31,524 nt of DNA from DATNIC01 sp035604635 (lineage in GTDB: Bacteria; Vulcanimicrobiota; Vulcanimicrobiia; Vulcanimicrobiales; Vulcanimicrobiaceae), in contig DATNIC010000015.1 in NCBI GenBank assembly GCA_035604635.1, positions 1-31,524 of the forward strand. Direction: 5' to 3'. Numbering within the stretch: the stretch's first letter is position 1; every line of letters starts with the position of its first letter. The notes beneath the pieces were generated by a model. That model was not told where the DNA came from, made no database searches, and saw nothing but the letters and a program-made list of their open reading frames with translations. Of the stretch, positions 1 through 7,081 are shown piece by piece. The position numbers and the translations under genes were made by a program.

Positions 1-131
1 ATAACCCGACGGATTCCAAACCGGGACCGTGGTTTGCGTCTCGCGCTAAGACGTACGAGCTCGCTTGTCGCGCCGTCGCGAATAGCGGAGAGACGCAAAC
101 CACGGTCCCGGTTTGGAATCCGTCGGGTTAT
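1..131. repeat. Perfect 42-bp inverted repeat at the window edge
   Basis: Bases 1-42 are the exact reverse complement of bases 90-131, separated by a 47-nt spacer (43-89). The right arm is plainly coding: it encodes part of a sulfite-oxidase family C-terminus that reads on to the stop at 171-173. The left arm starts at base 1 of the window. A perfect arm this long, beginning exactly at the edge and lying inside a coding region, looks like a fold-back (chimeric or assembly) artefact at a contig end. A genuine hairpin cannot be excluded. Confidence 0.9.
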
Positions 132-173
132 CTGCGCAACGTCATCGAGACCTACAAGGTGAGCGTATCATGA
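3..173 (+). CDS. sorA: Sulfite dehydrogenase molybdopterin subunit, C-terminal fragment (SorA-like)
   Basis: This is the 3' end of a gene; the rest lies left of the window. The frame is open from base 3 to the TGA at 171-173. The last residues include a YELACRA segment, GETQ, then WNPSGYLRNVIE, which matches the end of the dimerisation domain of the sulfite oxidase/SorA family. These enzymes oxidise sulfite to sulfate at a molybdenum cofactor in the periplasm and pass electrons to cytochrome c. The next gene encodes a SorB-like cytochrome c and starts inside this stop codon (ATGA), supporting the pairing. Residues encoded by 1-42 are doubtful because that stretch is the inverted copy of 90-131. 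The assignment rests on about 40 credible residues. Confidence 0.6.
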   Translation, partial: NPTDSKPGPWFASRAKTYELACRAVANSGETQTTVPVWNPSGYLRNVIETYKVSVS

Positions 174-481
174 AAGGAACTTTGCTGCGATTCCTCACCC
201 TGGCAAGTGCGGTCGCCGTCCTGGGTGCGACCTACGGCACCGTCTCGATAAAGTTCCCGACGTTCAACGTACCCTTCAAGCCGGGTCCAGGCCAGGACGT
301 GACCATCGCCAATTGCAGAACGTGCCATTCGGCGGCGTATGTCTACACGCAACCGCCGCTGACCAAGGCACAATGGACGGCCGAAGTGATCAAGATGCGG
401 AACGCGTACAAAGCGCCGATCGCCGACGCCGACGTCCCGACGATCGCCGACTACCTCGTGACGCAGAACGGCAAGCAGTAG
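170..481 (+). CDS. sorB: Sulfite:cytochrome c oxidoreductase subunit B-like monoheme cytochrome c
   Basis: A 103-residue exported cytochrome c. The N-terminus (residues 1-25) is a Sec-type signal with a hydrophobic LASAVAVLGA core. The heme-binding motif CRTCH is at residues 49-53, and Met76 in the KMRNAY segment is the likely distal ligand. The pattern CxxCH, then QPPLTKAQW, EVIKMRNAY and PIADAD resembles SorB, the small heme subunit that takes electrons from sulfite oxidation in SorA. The chosen ATG at 170 overlaps the upstream stop as ATGA and has an AAGGTG ribosome site at 155-160; an upstream TTG at 113 would add 19 residues that lie over sorA and the inverted repeat. Translational coupling to sorA is likely. 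Confidence 0.8.
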   Translation: MKGTLLRFLTLASAVAVLGATYGTVSIKFPTFNVPFKPGPGQDVTIANCRTCHSAAYVYTQPPLTKAQWTAEVIKMRNAYKAPIADADVPTIADYLVTQNGKQ

Positions 482-493
482 CTAGATTCCGGG

Positions 494-1108
494 ATGGATC
501 GAGTGATGGAATTCGAGCGCTGGGAGACGCGGTACGAGACCCCGGACTACCTTTTCGGAACGGAACCGAACGCATTCTTGGCCGCGCAGAGGTCGCGTTT
601 GCCGAAGAGCGGTCGCGCGCTCGCCGTCGCCGACGGCGAGGGGCGCAACGGTGTTTGGCTTGCGGAGCAAGGGCTCGACGTGCTGTCGATCGATTTTTCA
701 CCGAAAGCACAAACCAAGGCTCGCGCCTTGGCGAACGCTCGCGGCGTCAAGCTGACGATCGAGCTGGCCGACGTGACGCGCTGGGAGTGGCCTGCGAATT
801 CGTTCGATGTCATAGCCGTGATCTTCACGCAGTTCTCGGGACCGGTCGAGCGCGAGCGCATGTTCGCCGGCATCCGTAAGGCGCTCAAGCCCGGTGGTCT
901 CCTCGTGATGGAAGGCTACACGCCCAAACAGCTCGAGTATGGGACCGGGGGACCGTCGCGCGTCGAGAATATGTACACGCGCGAACTGCTGGAGAAGTCG
1001 TTCGGCGATTTCGCGAAGATCGAGATCAGGGAATACGAGACGGAGATGAGCGAGGGGTCACGTCACGCAGGCATGTCCGCACTCATCGATCTCGTCGCCA
1101 CGAAATAA
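494..1108 (+). CDS. Class I SAM-dependent methyltransferase (TehB/thiopurine-methyltransferase-like)
   Basis: A 204-residue soluble protein. The N-terminal segment RYETPDYLFGTEPNAFL is typical of the small methyltransferases related to TehB and thiopurine methyltransferases. The SAM-binding motif I is AVADGEGRNGVWLAEQG (residues 43-59), followed by an acidic residue at the end of strand 2 (SIDFS) and an LKPGGLL motif (about residues 133-139). Known relatives methylate small molecules such as tellurite or thiols; the substrate here cannot be told. It starts 12 nt after sorB, so it may be co-transcribed. An alternative start at 506 (MEFERWE) gives a neater N-terminus. It converges with the hydrolase at 1127, leaving 18 nt between them. 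Confidence 0.8.
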   Translation: MDRVMEFERWETRYETPDYLFGTEPNAFLAAQRSRLPKSGRALAVADGEGRNGVWLAEQGLDVLSIDFSPKAQTKARALANARGVKLTIELADVTRWEWPANSFDVIAVIFTQFSGPVERERMFAGIRKALKPGGLLVMEGYTPKQLEYGTGGPSRVENMYTRELLEKSFGDFAKIEIREYETEMSEGSRHAGMSALIDLVATK

Positions 1109-1126
1109 CCGTTCGGCAGAGAATTC

Positions 1127-1858
1127 CTAGTGGGCGCTGTGCACCTTCATCCAGTCGACGATCTTTTCGATGGTCGCGTTTTCAATGCCTAAGTAGCCGT
1201 GGGGCGCGAATGGTTGGCAAGGCGGATCGACCGCCTCCGTGCTCGTCACCATGACGATCGTGACGAGTGAAGGGTCGATCATTCTCGCGGCCGCTTGCGC
1301 ACCGCTAGGCGGGGAGACGCGGCACCCGTCGTTGGTGTTGTGCACGAACAGGACCGGTATCTTGAGGTTCTTCAACGGATAGTCGAGGACGTCGCGCGAC
1401 AAGTTGCCGGGTTTGGTGACGGTCGAGGTGAGGACGATCCCGTCGGGGCCGTCCGCGCCTAAGCGCGTCGCATTCGCCACGGCGACGACCGTGCCGTTGC
1501 TCGTCCCGATCACGAAGACCGGGCGAGCGATCGCGCGAAGCCGCGTGATGAGCGGCGCGAGGTTGCTCGAGTTTTCTGCCAGGGCGGTCACGAAGCCGGC
1601 GGCCGGATAGTCCATGCGGGTGCGAACGAGAAAGTTCGTATTCTTATCGAGGTTGCTGCCGTCGCCGACGATCGCCAGCCGCGTCGATCCGCCGGTGATG
1701 AGGATGACGCTGCCGGAGGGCTTTCCCTCGGGACTGTAGATGACGGCCTTGTTATTGCCGAGATCGATGACTTCGCTCGTCGCCGCCGGCGCGCCGGAGA
1801 AGACCGCGAGCACGATCGTCGCCGTCAGGATCGCGCCACGCGAGAGGCGTTGGATCAT
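1127..1858 (-). CDS. Secreted alpha/beta-hydrolase-like protein
   Basis: A 243-residue protein with a Sec signal peptide (residues 1-26, hydrophobic core AILTATIVLAVFSGAPA). The body looks like an alpha/beta hydrolase: a VILITGG strand-turn near residue 52, a nucleophile elbow GTSNG with Ser120, an acid candidate in VHNTNDGC and a histidine in the APHGYLGIE segment near the C-terminus. Two cysteines (NDGC and PPCQ) could form a disulfide after export. The ATG overlaps the stop of the carboxyltransferase gene (ATGA at 1858-1855), so it is the last gene of the minus-strand unit. Substrate is unknown. The fold is inferred from motif spacing only. Confidence 0.7.
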   Translation of the reverse strand: MIQRLSRGAILTATIVLAVFSGAPAATSEVIDLGNNKAVIYSPEGKPSGSVILITGGSTRLAIVGDGSNLDKNTNFLVRTRMDYPAAGFVTALAENSSNLAPLITRLRAIARPVFVIGTSNGTVVAVANATRLGADGPDGIVLTSTVTKPGNLSRDVLDYPLKNLKIPVLFVHNTNDGCRVSPPSGAQAAARMIDPSLVTIVMVTSTEAVDPPCQPFAPHGYLGIENATIEKIVDWMKVHSAH

Positions 1859-3402
1859 AGCGGGATGTTACCGTGTTTGCGCTGCGGGCGGTCGACGCGT
1901 TTGGTCGCGAGCATCTCGAGCGCGCGCGCGATGACGGGTCGCGTCCGCCGCGCTTCGATCACATCGTCGACGTAACCGCGCCCAGCGGCGATGAACGGGT
2001 TGGCGAAGCGTTCGGTGTACTCGGCGACGAGCTCGCCCTCACGGGCTGCCGGATCGGCCGCTTCCGCGATCTCGCGCCGGAAAATCGTCCGGACCGCGCC
2101 CTGCGGTCCCATGACGGCGATCTCCGCGGTCGGCCAGGCGACGTTGAGGTCGGCGCGGATGTGTTTGCTGGCCATGACGTCGTAGGCGCCGCCGTAGGCT
2201 TTGCGCGTGATGACCGTGATCTTCGGGACGGTCGCTTCGGCAAACGCGTAGAGCAGCTTGGCGCCGTGCTTGATGATCCCGCCGAACTCTTGCGCCGTCC
2301 CGGGCAAGAAACCGGGGACGTCGACGAACGTCACGAGCGGGACGTTGAACGCATCGCAAAAGCGGACGAAGCGCGCCGCTTTGATCGAGGCGTCGATGTT
2401 GAGGACGCCCGCCAAGTTCATCGGTTGATTGGCGACGATCCCGATCGAGCGGCCGGCGATCCGCGCAAAGCCGACGACGACGTTCGTCGCGTAGTTCGGG
2501 AGGATCTCGAAAAAGTCGCCGCCGTCGACGACCGCCCCTATCACAGCGGTGATGTCGTACGGTTTGTTCGGTGCATCGGGAATCAGGGTATCGAGTTCGG
2601 GAGATTCGCGCGCAGGGTCGTCGTCGCTTCGCAACAGCGGCGGATCCTCGAGATTGTTCCCGGGGATGAACGACAGCAGGCGGCGGACGTGTTCGTTCAT
2701 CTCGTCTTCATCGGCCGCGACCAGGTGCGCGACACCGCTCTTCGTCGCGTGCGTCATCGCGCCGCCGAGCTCTTCGAAGCTGACGTCTTCGCCGGTCACG
2801 GTCTTGATGATTTCCGGACCCGTCACGAACATTTGCGCGATCCCCTCGACCATGATCGTGAAGTCCGTGATTGCCGGGGAGTAGACGGCGCCGCCCGCGC
2901 AGGGTCCAGCGATCAGGCTGATTTGCGGGATCACGCCGCTCGACTGAACGTTGCGCCAAAAGATCTCCGCGTAGCCGCCCAGACTGACGACGCCTTCTTG
3001 GATGCGCGCGCCGCCCGAATCGTTGATCCCGATCATCGGACATCCCGTCCGTAGCGCGAGGTCCATCACCTTGCAGATCTTCTCGGCGAAGGCTTCGCCC
3101 AGCGAGCCGCCGAGGACCGTGAAATCGTGTGAGAAGAGGAAGACTTGCCGTCCGTCGATGGTCGCGCGTCCGGTGACGACCCCGTCGCCGAGAAACTCGC
3201 GACCGTTCAGCCCAAATGCGGCGCTGTGGTGCGCAACGAACATGTCGAACTCGACGAACGAGTCCGGATCGACGAGCGCGGCGATCCGTTCGCGCGCCGT
3301 CCGCTTTCCACGCGCGCGCTGGCGCTCATTGGCCTCTTCGCCGGCCGGGGCCGCGGAGGCTGCACGCATCGCTTCCAGTCGCGCGTACGCTTTCTCGTCC
3401 AT
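1855..3402 (-). CDS. Acyl-CoA carboxylase carboxyltransferase (beta) subunit, propionyl/methylmalonyl-CoA type
   Basis: A 515-residue crotonase-fold carboxyltransferase of the PccB/MmdA family. It transfers carboxyl groups between biotin and an acyl-CoA such as propionyl-CoA. Visible hallmarks are the N-terminal RERI..LVDPDSFVE segment, FSHDFTVLGGSLGE, INDSGGARIQEGV, the oxyanion segment AGPCAGGAVYSPAI, then in the second half VDVPGFLPGT, RKAYGGAYDVM and the terminal RKHGNIPL tail diagnostic of the family. I chose ATG 3402 (MDEKAYARLEAM) because the 43 residues upstream are low-complexity and overlap the MIP18 gene. No biotin carboxylase or biotin carrier gene lies in the window, so its partner must be elsewhere. 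MmdA-type decarboxylase cannot be excluded. Confidence 0.92.
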   Translation of the reverse strand: MDEKAYARLEAMRAASAAPAGEEANERQRARGKRTARERIAALVDPDSFVEFDMFVAHHSAAFGLNGREFLGDGVVTGRATIDGRQVFLFSHDFTVLGGSLGEAFAEKICKVMDLALRTGCPMIGINDSGGARIQEGVVSLGGYAEIFWRNVQSSGVIPQISLIAGPCAGGAVYSPAITDFTIMVEGIAQMFVTGPEIIKTVTGEDVSFEELGGAMTHATKSGVAHLVAADEDEMNEHVRRLLSFIPGNNLEDPPLLRSDDDPARESPELDTLIPDAPNKPYDITAVIGAVVDGGDFFEILPNYATNVVVGFARIAGRSIGIVANQPMNLAGVLNIDASIKAARFVRFCDAFNVPLVTFVDVPGFLPGTAQEFGGIIKHGAKLLYAFAEATVPKITVITRKAYGGAYDVMASKHIRADLNVAWPTAEIAVMGPQGAVRTIFRREIAEAADPAAREGELVAEYTERFANPFIAAGRGYVDDVIEARRTRPVIARALEMLATKRVDRPQRKHGNIPL

Positions 3403-3418
3403 TCGCGAGGGCGGAGCG

Positions 3419-3730
3419 CTACCAGATGCCGAGTTGAAGCTTTGCCTCGTCGCTGGCCATCTCTCGCGGATCCCACGGCGGGCTAAACGTGATGTCGACG
3501 CGCGCCGACTTGACGCCCTCGATCGACTCAACCGCCGTTTTGACGTTTTGCTTGAACATCGGTCCCACCGGGCACATCGGCGACGTCAAGGTCATCGTCA
3601 CCGTGACCTGCTCCTGCTCCGGGCCCTCGACGTCGATCCCGTAGACCAATCCCAGATCGATGATCCCCAGCATGATCTCCGGATCCTTCACGTCTTTGAG
3701 TACTTCGCGAACCTGCTCAACCGTCGGCAT
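3419..3730 (-). CDS. MIP18-family (DUF59/SufT-like) iron-sulfur assembly protein
   Basis: A 103-residue single-domain protein. The core VREVLKDVKDPEIMLGIIDLGLVYGI, the TLTSPMCPVGP loop with conserved Cys53 and the VDITFSPPWDP ending are the signature of the MIP18/DUF59 family. Relatives (SufT, PaaD, Cia2) help insert or mature Fe-S clusters. The ATG at 3730 follows a GGGGGGAA ribosome site. The frame is open further upstream, but that part overlaps the nucleotidyltransferase gene and is not protein-like. Lying between a molybdenum hydroxylase operon and the carboxyltransferase, it may mature the [2Fe-2S] subunit encoded upstream, or play the role it has beside other acyl-CoA pathways. Confidence 0.85.
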   Translation of the reverse strand: MPTVEQVREVLKDVKDPEIMLGIIDLGLVYGIDVEGPEQEQVTVTMTLTSPMCPVGPMFKQNVKTAVESIEGVKSARVDITFSPPWDPREMASDEAKLQLGIW

Positions 3731-3776
3731 ATGTGTTTCCCCCCGCAGGCTGGAACTTCGGGATACGTCCCAAAGG

Positions 3777-4364
3777 TTACCGTTCGCGCACTTTGGCGCG
3801 CTCCCGGGCCGTGCGCAGGCTCTCTTCGCTGTCGATGTCGAGCAGGGCATCCGAATCCTCGACCGCGATGATGCGCCGCCGGAAGCTGCGGTCGCCGCGC
3901 AGGGCTCGCAACGAGTCGCCCTCCGGAAGACCGGCGAGCGCGCGCCGCGCCGCCGGCCCGAAGATCGCCGGATGCGCCGGGACGCCGTCGCGTTCGGGCG
4001 AGAGGATGTCGAGCGAATCGTCCCATTGTTCGATGATCGCATCGACGTGCCGGCGATCGACGAACGGCATATCCGCGAGGATGACGGCGATGGGTGCGTC
4101 GATCGGCGCGGCCTCATCTGCGAGCCGCAGCGAGTGGGTCATTCCGCGCTCGGGCGCGTCGTTTACGACAACGGTCCGCTTCGACGTCGGGACGACGTGC
4201 GGCGCGACCAGCGGCGAAGCGACGACGATGACCGGGCGATTCCCGCACGCGTCGAGCGCGCGCTGCAGCAGCGTCCTCTTCCCGACTTCCGTCAGCACTT
4301 TCTGGGCATGCAGCCGCCGGCCGATCCCGGCGGCGAGCACGACGCAATAGAGTTCTTCGTCTAT
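3777..4364 (-). CDS. MobA/MocA-like molybdenum cofactor nucleotidyltransferase, no canonical start codon
   Basis: About 195 residues of the NTP-transferase fold. The nucleotide-binding signature CVVLAAGIGRRLHAQKVL sits at the N-terminus, where relatives have LAAGxSxRMGxxK; the usual Met-Gly is Leu-His-Ala here. ILADMPFVD carries the catalytic metal-binding aspartate. Next to a molybdenum hydroxylase, the likely job is adding CMP (MocA) or GMP (MobA) to molybdopterin. The full first beta strand has no ATG, GTG or TTG before it. The best-fitting start is an ATA at 4364-4362 overlapping the upstream stop (ATAG); the nearest canonical start is GTG at 4340, which deletes that strand. Upstream in-frame starts lie deep within the preceding gene. 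Confidence 0.7.
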   Translation of the reverse strand: MDEELYCVVLAAGIGRRLHAQKVLTEVGKRTLLQRALDACGNRPVIVVASPLVAPHVVPTSKRTVVVNDAPERGMTHSLRLADEAAPIDAPIAVILADMPFVDRRHVDAIIEQWDDSLDILSPERDGVPAHPAIFGPAARRALAGLPEGDSLRALRGDRSFRRRIIAVEDSDALLDIDSEESLRTARERAKVRER

Positions 4365-6592
4365 GCTTCCGCCAGCGCGCTCTTCACGCGCGCCACCGTG
4401 AACGGGACTTCGCGCAGACGTTTGCCGGTTGCGGCGAAGACGGCGTTTGCGATCGCCGGCGCGACGGTGATCGTCGCCGGCTCGCCGGCGCCGAGCGGAC
4501 GCTCTTGCGGCCGATCGATCAGCGCGACATGGACGTTCGGAATCTCGGAGAACCGAAGAATCGGATAGGTGCGCCAATCGACCGACGTTACGCGGTTGCG
4601 ATCGAACGTGACCTGCTCTTTTAGAGCGCGGCTCGTCCCTTGGATGACGCAGCCCTCGATCTGATTGCGCAGTCCGTCCGGATTGACGATGAGGCCGCAA
4701 TCGTGCGCGACGTAGACGTCGCGAACGCGCAGCGCTCCCGTCGCCGGGATCACGTCGACGTCGGCGATCATCGCGACGTACGCGTCCGTCGTTTCATACC
4801 GCGCGAACGCGACGCCACGGGCGCGAATCACGCCGTGCGCGAGGCCTCGCCTCGCTTGGCCCGGTTGCCACTGCGCGAGCCTTGCGACGGCGTTGAGCAC
4901 GTCTTTCGAACGCGGATCGTTGAGGTGCGCGAGCCGAAAGGCGACCGGATCGGCGTTCGCGGCATGGCAGAGCTCGTCCATGAACGATTCGTTGGCGAAG
5001 CAGTTCTGTGGGGCACCCAGTCCGCGCAACGCCGAGGCGCGTAAGACCGCCGTCGGCTGCCAGTGGACGGAGACGCGCTGATTTGCAAACGCGTACGTGG
5101 TGGCGGCGTTGCGATCACCGCCGACGTTCCCGTTCTTCGCCGGCGGTGCGCCGGTGAGCTGACCGTCGAGCAAGTTGCCGGCTTGACCGCTCGGGCGGGT
5201 CGAGTGCGTGGGCGTAAACCCGTCGAACTTCCACGCCGTCACGGTCCCGTCGGGTCCCACCGCGCCGGCGAGATCCATGACCATCGCCGGCCCTTTCGGA
5301 TCCCAACCGTGCTCATCGGCGCGCGACCATTGCACGCGGACCGGCCTGCCGATCGCCTGAGCAACGAGGACCGCGTCGGTACCCGAGTCGTCGGCACCGT
5401 TGTGGCCGTAGCAGCCCGAAGCTTCGACGTAGTTGAGTTTGATCGACTCCTTTGAGACGTTGACGAGCCCGGCGATCGCATCGCGCATCTGATAAACGCC
5501 TTGCGTTCCGTTCCATACGGAGATCGTACCGTCGGGATTCACTTGGGCGACGCCGCAAGACGGCCCGATCGAGCCGTGCGTCTGGAACGGCCAATAGTAG
5601 GAGGCCGTCACCTTCTTCGCCGCGCTCGCGAGCGCGTTATCGACGTCCCCGGCTTGCCCCGCGACTTTGACGTCGGCGGGCGTCTTGCGAATGATATCGT
5701 AGAGATCGCTCTGCGCGGGGAGGCCGCCGCCGGACCACGTCACCTTCAGCGCGCGCGCCGCCCGAATCGCGTCCCATTCTTTGGGAGCCGCAACCGCGAC
5801 GAAGTTCCCCTTTTGTACGATCTTGACGGTCGGAATCGCGCCGACCGAGCTGCGATCGAGCGAGACGAACGTCGCGCCGACGGGGTTGGGCCGGATGACG
5901 CGCGCGTGCCACATCCCCGGTATGCGGACGTTCTGCACGTACTTGAACGTCCCGTAAGCCTTTTCGGGAAAGTCGACACGTTTGAGCGATCGGCCGACGA
6001 GGCGGAACGCGCTTGGGCCCATCAGCGGGGTCTGCGGATTGACCGTCAGGTCGAACTTGCGTCCGCCGATCAATTCGCCGTACCCGACGGCGCGCGCGCG
6101 GTCGCCGTCGCGCGGCATGACGTAGCCATCGCGCGTGACGAGGTCGGCCGAGGCGACTTGGAAGCGCTGTGCTGCAAGCTCGAGCAACCGCATCCGGGCC
6201 GTTGCGGCGGCGCGCCGCATCGGGATCGATCCGGTCATGATCGTTTGGCTGCCCGAGGTCACGCCCTGATCGGGCGTCACGCCGGTGATCCCGGAGATCA
6301 TGCGGACCATTTTGAACGGGACGCTGAGTTCGTCGGCGACGAGTTGCAAGAGCGCGGTTTCCGTCCCCGTCCCCAATTCGACCTTGCCGGAATAGACGGT
6401 CACAAGCCCGGTGCGTTCGATGGCGAGCCAGGCGTCGACGGCGTTGGAGCCGGCGCCGATCAAGGTGGGGTTGACCGTCGCTTGCGGCGTGGCTGCCGTT
6501 TGCGCGAGCGCGGGCGCGCCGACTGAAAAGCCGACGAGCAGCGCGCCGCCGCTCTGTTTGAGAAAAGTCGCGCGATCGATTGCCGTGCTCAT
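4361..6592 (-). CDS. Molybdopterin-binding large subunit, isoquinoline 1-oxidoreductase (IorB)-like
   Basis: A 743-residue xanthine-oxidase family large subunit. The N-terminus (residues 1-31) looks like a Tat signal but has a single arginine (DRATFLK) before the hydrophobic GGALLVGFSVGAPALAQ. Family motifs are SGKVELGTGTETAL, GVTSGSQT, LRGLGAPQN and the catalytic-glutamate loop GAGEPATI (Glu704). Relatives hydroxylate N-heterocycles or oxidise aldehydes using water as oxygen donor; here the substrate is unknown. It is encoded directly after its [2Fe-2S] partner with an ATGA overlap and is followed by a MocA-like gene. The frame is open upstream to 6931, but ATG 6592 is the only start that does not run over the small subunit. 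Confidence 0.9.
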   Translation of the reverse strand: MSTAIDRATFLKQSGGALLVGFSVGAPALAQTAATPQATVNPTLIGAGSNAVDAWLAIERTGLVTVYSGKVELGTGTETALLQLVADELSVPFKMVRMISGITGVTPDQGVTSGSQTIMTGSIPMRRAAATARMRLLELAAQRFQVASADLVTRDGYVMPRDGDRARAVGYGELIGGRKFDLTVNPQTPLMGPSAFRLVGRSLKRVDFPEKAYGTFKYVQNVRIPGMWHARVIRPNPVGATFVSLDRSSVGAIPTVKIVQKGNFVAVAAPKEWDAIRAARALKVTWSGGGLPAQSDLYDIIRKTPADVKVAGQAGDVDNALASAAKKVTASYYWPFQTHGSIGPSCGVAQVNPDGTISVWNGTQGVYQMRDAIAGLVNVSKESIKLNYVEASGCYGHNGADDSGTDAVLVAQAIGRPVRVQWSRADEHGWDPKGPAMVMDLAGAVGPDGTVTAWKFDGFTPTHSTRPSGQAGNLLDGQLTGAPPAKNGNVGGDRNAATTYAFANQRVSVHWQPTAVLRASALRGLGAPQNCFANESFMDELCHAANADPVAFRLAHLNDPRSKDVLNAVARLAQWQPGQARRGLAHGVIRARGVAFARYETTDAYVAMIADVDVIPATGALRVRDVYVAHDCGLIVNPDGLRNQIEGCVIQGTSRALKEQVTFDRNRVTSVDWRTYPILRFSEIPNVHVALIDRPQERPLGAGEPATITVAPAIANAVFAATGKRLREVPFTVARVKSALAEA

Positions 6593-7068
6593 GCGGACTT
6601 CATCCCTTCCGCGGCGGCGCGCTTCACGGCGCGCACGATCCGCAGATGACTCGCGCAACGGCAGAGATTGCCGTCGAGCGCGGTCTTGATCTGGGCGTCG
6701 GTCGGGTGTGGGGTTTTTTGCAGCAAGGCAGCGGACGAGATGATCATCCCGCTCGTGCAGTAGCCGCACTGCGCCGCTTGTTCGGCTATGAACGCCGTTT
6801 GCAGCGGATGGGGCTTGTGTTCGTTCCCCAGGCCTTCGACCGTCGTCACCGTCCCGCCGTCGACCGAGGCGATCGGGTACTGGCACGAGCGAACCGCGAC
6901 ACCGTCGAAGAGAACCGAGCACGAACCGCACTGCGCCAGCCCGCAGCCGAACTTCGGCCCGTTCAGATCGAACTGGTCGCGCAGGACGTAGAGTAACGGC
7001 TCGCTGGGATCGTCGACGGTCACCTTCCGTCGCCGGCCGTTCAGCGTGAATGAGACGCTCTTTGCCAT
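6589..7068 (-). CDS. [2Fe-2S] small subunit of molybdenum hydroxylase (IorA-like)
   Basis: A 159-residue two-cluster ferredoxin-like subunit. The plant-type N-terminal cluster is held by Cys42, Cys47, Cys50 and Cys62 (CGLAQCGSC then SC), and the helical second cluster by Cys101, Cys104, Cys136 and Cys138 (CGYC and CRC). It carries electrons from the molybdenum centre of the large subunit encoded next. It has no signal peptide and would have to be exported bound to the large subunit if that protein is exported. Two adjacent ATGs are possible; ATG 7068 sits 5 nt from a GGAGG ribosome site (7078-7074), a better distance than ATG 7071. It starts 13 nt after the NHL protein gene. Confidence 0.92.
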   Translation of the reverse strand: MAKSVSFTLNGRRRKVTVDDPSEPLLYVLRDQFDLNGPKFGCGLAQCGSCSVLFDGVAVRSCQYPIASVDGGTVTTVEGLGNEHKPHPLQTAFIAEQAAQCGYCTSGMIISSAALLQKTPHPTDAQIKTALDGNLCRCASHLRIVRAVKRAAAEGMKSA

Positions 7069-7073
7069 CATAG

Positions 7074-7078
7074 CCTCC
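7074..7078 (-). promoter_or_regulatory. Ribosome binding site deciding the IorA-like start
   Basis: GGAGG on the minus strand is 5 nt from ATG 7068 and only 2 nt from ATG 7071, favouring the former. Confidence 0.7.
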
Positions 7079-7081
7079 GTA

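Noticed and set aside
1873..3054. Long plus-strand open frame opposite the carboxyltransferase
   Set aside because: Antisense shadow of a clear gene; its protein is an Arg/Asp-rich composition artefact typical of high-GC DNA.
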